Source: SURF-55 sp040755195 (lineage in GTDB: Bacteria > Bacillota > Desulfotomaculia > Desulfotomaculales > Ammonificaceae). Taken from it: DNA of 64,000 bases. The stretch lies in assembly GCA_040755195.1 (NCBI GenBank), contig JBFMBL010000003.1, positions 28,969-92,968 of the forward strand, read 5' to 3'. Of this stretch, positions 59,993 through 64,000 are shown piece after piece. Position 1 is the stretch's first letter; every line of letters begins with the position of its first letter. The notes under the pieces are model-generated. The model was given only the letters and a program-made list of their open reading frames with translations, was not told where the DNA came from and did not search any database. A program made the translations under genes and the position numbers.

Positions 59993-60385
59993 TTACTCCC
60001 GCCGCGTTAGCTTTATGGTTTCGCCGTCCGCTGCCTGTTTTAAAACCTGCGCGTCGCCGCGGACCCGCCCGATTATGTTTACCGGGCTTGCCGGGCGGAT
60101 TTCACTTCCCCTGCTCGCCGGTGTGGGGCCGAAGAAGAGGCAGAGCGCCGGGCCTACCGGCCAGTAACCTACGTCCCCCTCTTCAACCACGGCCTGCGGG
60201 TTTTCTTCAGGCATTTTAAGGGATACGTAAAAATAGATTTCATCACCCCAGGTATCAACCTTGCCGGTGATCGGAAGCGCTTCCCAAACTGCGTCGGCTG
60301 TGGCCGATACATTCAAATCCGCTTCTATCGCGACACCGCCGGCGGTAATAAGGATTTGCCGCATAGCTTCTTTCGTCGGACTCAC
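59993..60385 (-). CDS. Cyclophilin-like fold protein (TM1367 type)
   Basis: A 130-residue soluble protein with a small beta-barrel pattern: RQILITAGGVAIEADLN, ADAVWEALPITGKVDTWGDE, IYFYVSLKM, GDVGYWPVGPALCLFFGPTP and NIIGRVRGDAQVLKQ. This order matches the cyclophilin-like family of TM1367, whose function is unknown; prolyl isomerase activity is not expected. GTG 60385 lies eight bases after AGGAGGT; the alternative ATG seven codons in is less well placed. Convergent with the transporter gene. Confidence 0.8.
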   Translation of the reverse strand: MSPTKEAMRQILITAGGVAIEADLNVSATADAVWEALPITGKVDTWGDEIYFYVSLKMPEENPQAVVEEGDVGYWPVGPALCLFFGPTPASRGSEIRPASPVNIIGRVRGDAQVLKQAADGETIKLTRRE

Positions 60386-60540
60386 GCGAGTTTACCTCCT
60401 TATGTTGACAAACGAGAAAATGTAACACTTATACCCTCTATTTTTCGCTTTTTTGTTATTTGTTCCTCCCCGAAGGGACTTTTTCCGGAAGGAAAAAGGG
60501 AGTGAATGCGAGAAACCTTATGTTGCGGCACAAATAAAAA

Positions 60541-60790
60541 GAAAAATGGGGCGACCCGTAAGCTGGTTTCTTAGATGCAGAAGAGTGACATAAACGGAGC
60601 GCGGGGAGAAGCAAGTAGAGCACGAAAGCCTGTTAGGGACGGGCCATTTTAGAAGTTGGATGCAGGAGGTTGGAAGTCGGAACAGAAGTGGGAATTCGCT
60701 GTAGCGAATTCCTTCAATTAATCTAACCTCCAACTTCCGGCCTCTAACCTCTAAAATCGCAGCTATACGCAGCTTATCGTCGCGCCCCAC
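60541..60790 (+). ncRNA. Dispersed structured-RNA-like element, copy D (nfeD leader), interrupted
   Basis: The 5' half (GGGGCGACCCGTAAGCTGG, TTAGATGCAGAAGAGTGAC, ATAAACGGAGCGCGG) and the 3' end (TACGCAGCTTATCGTCGCGCC) match copies A and B, but the central CCGGAGC-GTGAGGA arm is gone and a 110-bp palindrome (60648-60757) stands in its place. The flanking bases after the element (CGAATGAACTCCTATT) are identical to those after copy A. The nfeD ribosome site follows at once. Confidence 0.6.
60648..60757. repeat. Palindromic repeat inside RNA element copy D
   Basis: Ends TTTTAGA and TCTAAAA, arms AGAAGTTGGATGCAGGAGG and TAACCTCCAACTTCCGG, and a central inverted repeat GGAATTCGCTGTAGCGAATTCC. It belongs to the family at 39886, 45340 and 54200. 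Confidence 0.65.
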
Positions 60791-60824
60791 GAATGAACTC
60801 CTATTTTCGATAGGGAGGGATTGG

Positions 60825-62174
60825 ATGCGACGGATAGGCGCGCTGTTTTTCCAGGGGTGTTTTGCGGCAGGTTTCTTCCTGCTTCTTACCGCGGGAATTA
60901 TGGATGCGGTGCCGGGTGCTTATGCGGCACCGGTTCCCGCTGAAGACGGACGGCAGCGGGTGGTGGTCCTGGAGGTCAACGGGCCGATAGTCCCCGTGGT
61001 TTCGCATTACCTGTCGCGCGGGCTGGAACAGGCGGAAAAGGAAGGGGCGGTCTGCCTGATAAAGCTTAATACGCCGGGAGGGTTGTATAACGTCACCCAG
61101 GAAATAGTAACCCGGATCGTTAACGCGAAAACACCGGTTGTAGTTTACGTAAGTACCTCCGGGGGTTGGGCGGCTTCGGCCGGGGCTTTCATCACCATGG
61201 GGGCGCATGTCGCTGTTATGGCGCCCGGGACACGCATCGGCGCGGCTCATCCCGTAACAATGGGGCAGCAGCAGGAAGACAGTGTGCCGGCGGAGAAGAT
61301 AGCGGCCGACGCGTCTGCCTGGATGCGCTCCCTGGCCGAACTCCGGGGGCGCGATGCCAGGATGGCGGAGGCGATGGTAAGCAAGAGCCGTTCCTTCTCG
61401 GCGACCGAGGCCGTCAAACTAAAACTGATTGACTTTGTGGCAAATGACGCATCGGAGCTTTGCCGGAAACTCTCAGGGAAAAAGGTGACATTAGCCGACG
61501 GCCGTACCTTAACGCTTAAGCTTTCCGGAGCCGTGCTGGAAGAGATAAAACCAAACCGTGTTGAGGATTTCCTTGGTACACTGTTGAATCCCGACATCGC
61601 CTATATACTATTGACCATAGGGATGGCCGGGCTGATGGTGGAGATTTATCACCCCGGGCTTATCATACCCGGAGTTATGGGGGGCATCGCTTTATTACTC
61701 GGCCTTTACAGTATGGGTTCCCTGGACGCTTACTGGGGAGGGATAATACTGATCCTCCTTGCCTTCGGCTTCTTTGTGGCGGAAGCCTTTGCGCCTACGC
61801 ACGGGATACTGGGTACAGGAGGTGTGGTTTCGTTCATCTTCGGTTCACTTCTTCTTTTCAGTATGCGGAAAGTGGGCTTCGGCGTGAGCATCGGCTTGAT
61901 AGCGGCGATGAGCGTTACTTTGGCCGGGCTTATGGCGCTGCTTGTTACCGCTGTGGTCCGAGGTCAAAAAAGGCGCGTTCTCACCGGGTTGGAAGGGCTG
62001 ATCGGGCGGGAGGCGGTTGCGAGGACGGACCTGCGGCCGGAAGGAAAGGTTTTCTTGGAGGGTGAAATTTGGCGGGCGGTAAGCGAGGAAGGGGATATAA
62101 ACTCCGGGGAAAGGGTGGAAGTGGTTCAAAACGAAGGCATGCGCCTTAAAGTGCGAAGATTCAGTAGCCACTAG
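60825..62174 (+). CDS. NfeD-family membrane serine protease
   Basis: A 449-residue long-form NfeD protein: signal peptide (about 1-35, ending in AYA), a ClpP-like protease domain (about 45-240) with LNTPGGLYNVTQEIV and the catalytic serine in GWAASAGAFITMG near 127, four or five membrane helices (about 257-375: ILLTIGMAGLMVEIYHPGL, GIALLLGLYSMG) and a C-terminal OB-fold (about 390-449; GLIGREAVARTDLRPEGKVF). NfeD proteases cleave or partner with stomatin/slipin proteins; a slipin gene follows, the usual pair. ATG 60825 follows TAGGGAGGG. Confidence 0.93.
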   Translation: MRRIGALFFQGCFAAGFFLLLTAGIMDAVPGAYAAPVPAEDGRQRVVVLEVNGPIVPVVSHYLSRGLEQAEKEGAVCLIKLNTPGGLYNVTQEIVTRIVNAKTPVVVYVSTSGGWAASAGAFITMGAHVAVMAPGTRIGAAHPVTMGQQQEDSVPAEKIAADASAWMRSLAELRGRDARMAEAMVSKSRSFSATEAVKLKLIDFVANDASELCRKLSGKKVTLADGRTLTLKLSGAVLEEIKPNRVEDFLGTLLNPDIAYILLTIGMAGLMVEIYHPGLIIPGVMGGIALLLGLYSMGSLDAYWGGIILILLAFGFFVAEAFAPTHGILGTGGVVSFIFGSLLLFSMRKVGFGVSIGLIAAMSVTLAGLMALLVTAVVRGQKRRVLTGLEGLIGREAVARTDLRPEGKVFLEGEIWRAVSEEGDINSGERVEVVQNEGMRLKVRRFSSH

Positions 62175-62227
62175 CCAGTAGTCAGAATGGGCAAATGCAT
62201 CCGTTGCCATGTTGGCCTGAAACGGAA

Positions 62228-62284
62228 TGATTGAAAACTGTTGGGTTGTTTTTCTAACGTTTATCTGTTTTGCAACATTCTTCT
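62228..62284 (-). repeat. Dispersed repeat resembling an insertion-sequence end, second copy
   Basis: The minus strand reads GAATGTTGCAAAACAG, then GTTAGAAAAACAACCCAAC and AGTTTTCA, closely following 6105-6164. Confidence 0.45.
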
Positions 62285-62421
62285 TTAACGCAGAACGCAG
62301 AACGCAGAACGTAGAACGTAGAACGCAGAACGCAGAACGCAGAACGCAGAACGCAGAACGTAGAACGCAGAACGCAGAACGCAGAACGCAGAACGCAGAA
62401 CGTAGAACGCAGAACGCAGAA
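62285..62421 (+). repeat. Tandem 7-bp repeat (AGAACGC)n
   Basis: About 19 units of AGAACGC with some AGAACGT variants. In one frame it encodes a repeated NAERRTQ peptide but without a real gene context. It ends just before the slipin ribosome site AAGGAGGTG. Confidence 0.9.
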
Positions 62422-62441
62422 CTTACTAAGGAGGTGCCTTT

Positions 62442-63445
62442 ATGTTCAGTTTTACAGTAACCATTGTTATATTAGCGGTGTTGATACTCGCGTCCGCGAT
62501 CCGGGTGGTCCAGGAGTATGAACGCGGGGTGATTTTCCGCCTCGGCCGTTGTGTCGGGGCTCGCGGCCCCGGGCTTTTCCTGCTTATCCCGATCATTGAA
62601 CNNNNNNNNNNNNNNNNNNNNNNNNNNNNNNNNNNNNNNNNNNNNNNNNNNNNNNNNNNNNNNNNNNNNNNNNNNNNNNNNNNNNNNNNNNNNNNNNNNN
62701 NGCGGTGTTGATACTCGCGTCCGCGATCCGGGTGGTCCAGGAGTATGAACGCGGGGTGATTTTCCGCCTCGGCCGTTGTGTCGGGGCTCGCGGCCCCGGG
62801 CTTTTCCTGCTTATCCCGATCATTGAACGGATGCGGAAAGTCGACCTGAGGGTGGTTACCATGGAGGTTCCCACACAGGAGGTTATCACCCACGATACGG
62901 TTACCGTCAAGGTGAACGCGGTTGTCTACTTCCGGATCATTAACCCGGTGGACGCCGTTATTAAAGTAATTGATCCCGTTCACGCCACGTCCCAGTTGGC
63001 CCAGACCACCCTGCGGAGCGTCCTGGGGCAGTCGGAACTCGACGAGCTTTTGTCCCACCGCGAGGCGATCAACCAGCGCCTGCAGCAAATCATCGACGAG
63101 GGCACCGAACCGTGGGGCGTCAAGGTAGGCCTGGTCGAGGTCCGGGATGTAGAGCTGCCGGGGACGATGCAGCGGGCGATGGCGGCGCAGGCCGAAGCCG
63201 AACGGGAACGCCGCGCGAAGATAATCCACGCCGAAGGAGAACTCCAGGCTTCGGAGAAGCTGTCTGAAGCAGCCAGGGTTATCGCCAAGGAACCGGTCAC
63301 GGTCCAGCTCCGTTACTTGCAGACCCTGCGGGAGATCGCGGCGAACAACTCCAGCACCATCGTCTTTCCGTTGCCGCTGGACCTGGTAAAACCGCTGATG
63401 AAGATCTTCGGGACGGAAGAGGAGAAGCCGGGAGCGGGAAAATAA
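62442..63445 (+). CDS. Slipin / stomatin-like SPFH protein, interrupted by an assembly gap
   Basis: An SPFH-domain membrane protein that forms membrane microdomains and works with NfeD. ATG 62442 follows AAGGAGGTGCC by six bases. An N-terminal membrane segment (FTVTIVILAVLILASAI, about 3-19) is followed by the SPFH core (VQEYERGVIFRLGRCVGARG, VPTQEVITHDTVTVKVNAVV) and the coiled C-terminus (QAEAERERRAKIIHAEGELQ). The gap at 62602-62701 is followed by an exact repeat of the preceding 127 bases. Joining 62601 to 62829 gives an intact 258-residue slipin in one frame, so the break is artificial. Confidence 0.9.
62602..62701. other. Assembly gap of 100 N
   Basis: Exactly 100 unknown bases, a standard placeholder length. 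62475-62601 and 62702-62828 are identical, so true missing sequence is probably zero. Confidence 0.95.
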
Positions 63446-63500
63446 GATATCGCATATAGCCAAGAACTTGCGCCGGTTGGTGTTGACTGCGGGGGTATTT

Positions 63501-63932
63501 ATGGAACTCAAACAAATCGGGGTTATCCGTTCTTCATTTAAGACGCCCAAAGAAGCTCCGCGCCAGGGGCGTCAGGCGGGAGCGGAGGCGACGATCGAGG
63601 TCTTCCCGGAATTTGCGCCGGGCCTTAAGGATATAAGATGTTTCAAATACCTCATCGTGCTTTACTGGGGCCACCTCTCACGGCGCGATGTCTTACAGAC
63701 AAAAACACCGCACGGCCCGGAAATCCGCGGTGTTTTTGCCTGCCGCTCGCCGTCCCGTCCGAACCCGATTGCTTTTTGCGTGGCGGAGTTGCTGGCCGTG
63801 GAAGGAAATCGGCTTCGTGTCCGCGGCATGGACGCCGTAGACGGCAGCCCGTTATTGGATATCAAGCCGTATTTCTTAAACCTCGATGGTGTATTCGACG
63901 GTCAGAATGGGTGCGTCGATTCCCGCTGCTGA
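63501..63932 (+). CDS. trmO: tRNA (N6-threonylcarbamoyladenosine(37)-N6)-methyltransferase TrmO
   Basis: TrmO (also TsaA/YaeB) methylates t6A37 in some tRNAs with AdoMet. The 143-residue protein is the family core: MELKQIGVIRSSFKTPKEAP at the start, KYLIVLYWGHLSRRDVL in the middle, and the signature GVFACRSPSRPNPIAFCVAE (about 88-107). The C-terminal extra domain of the E. coli protein is absent, as in many bacteria and archaea. ATG 63501 follows GCGGGGG; the longer open frame upstream lacks a ribosome site. The last 68 bases of the window after it hold no clear feature. Confidence 0.92.
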   Translation: MELKQIGVIRSSFKTPKEAPRQGRQAGAEATIEVFPEFAPGLKDIRCFKYLIVLYWGHLSRRDVLQTKTPHGPEIRGVFACRSPSRPNPIAFCVAELLAVEGNRLRVRGMDAVDGSPLLDIKPYFLNLDGVFDGQNGCVDSRC

Positions 63933-64000
63933 CATTTCACCTAATAAAAAGATTGATTAATGAACTAGGGTTACATTTCTTCCATTTCTGCAGCTTTTCT

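Noticed and set aside
62285..62460. Protein made of NAERRTQ repeats
   Set aside because: It is the translation of a 7-bp tandem repeat that runs into the slipin ribosome site; no ribosome site or homologous protein pattern.
1..64000. CRISPR arrays, tRNA and rRNA genes
   Set aside because: No regularly spaced 25-40 bp direct repeats with unique spacers and no tRNA or rRNA signatures were seen on either strand by eye; a covariance-model scan would be decisive.

Overview
The window looks like a chromosomal scaffold of a spore-forming, sulfate-reducing Firmicute related to Desulfotomaculum/Pelotomaculum (inferred from gene content only). The lineage signals are a complete aprBA-qmoABC cluster for dissimilatory APS reduction, the sporulation trio prkA-yhbH-spoVR, the Gram-positive lipid II amidation pair murT-gatD, the sigI-rsgI sigma/anti-sigma pair, a futalosine-pathway menaquinone enzyme and an AdoCbl-dependent ribonucleotide reductase. 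TTG and GTG starts with strong Shine-Dalgarno sites are frequent. I see no tRNA, rRNA, CRISPR array, transposase gene or phage gene.

Layout. 1-4.5 kb: fatty-acid and glycolytic genes (accD end, accA, pfkA, pyk). 4.6-9.4 kb: DedA protein, sigI-rsgI, nrdJ. 9.4-18.3 kb: murT-gatD, a 39-codon gene with its own promoter and terminator, two decayed genes, an MqnD-like protein, a glycosyltransferase, a sugar-phosphate transferase and a PAS-GGDEF-HD protein. 18.3-22.1 kb (minus strand): a metallophosphoesterase, then a polysaccharide deacetylase overlapping a glycosidase-like gene. 22.4-26.6 kb: DUF169 protein, SurA-like protein, small stress-like protein, CoA-disulfide reductase/rhodanese. 27-32 kb: prkA, yhbH, spoVR, each separated by repeats. 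32-34.8 kb: DUF4198 protein, methyltransferase, fdhE. 34.9-42.4 kb (minus): aprB-aprA-qmoA-qmoB-qmoC. 43-53.4 kb: diguanylate cyclase, htpX, a likely selenoprotein, hsp20, NUDIX, minC, galT-glgA, FapA-like, M24 peptidase. 53.7-64 kb: small membrane protein, hisS, aspS, Na/Pi cotransporter, cyclophilin-like protein, nfeD, slipin, trmO.

How the genes fit together: AprBA reduces APS using electrons delivered by QmoABC from the menaquinone pool, which an MqnD-like enzyme would help to build. The sat gene usually seen next to aprBA is absent. MurT/GatD, glycosyltransferases and membrane-anchored hydrolases serve the envelope. PrkA, YhbH and SpoVR serve sporulation. Two GGDEF proteins point to cyclic-di-GMP signalling.

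The most interesting non-routine signals are: (1) an in-frame UGA at a redox-cysteine position in a YuzD-like thioredoxin-fold protein, followed by a possible bacterial SECIS hairpin (likely selenoprotein); (2) a family of five dispersed structured-RNA-like elements of about 180 nt, four of them directly upstream of pfkA, nrdJ, aspS and nfeD, with covarying helices; (3) a deacetylase and a glycosidase that may be one protein joined across an A10 run; (4) small elements with TCCAGCACTCAA terminal inverted repeats; (5) an assembly gap flanked by an exact 127-base duplication. Spacers are otherwise full of tandem, palindromic and dispersed repeats.
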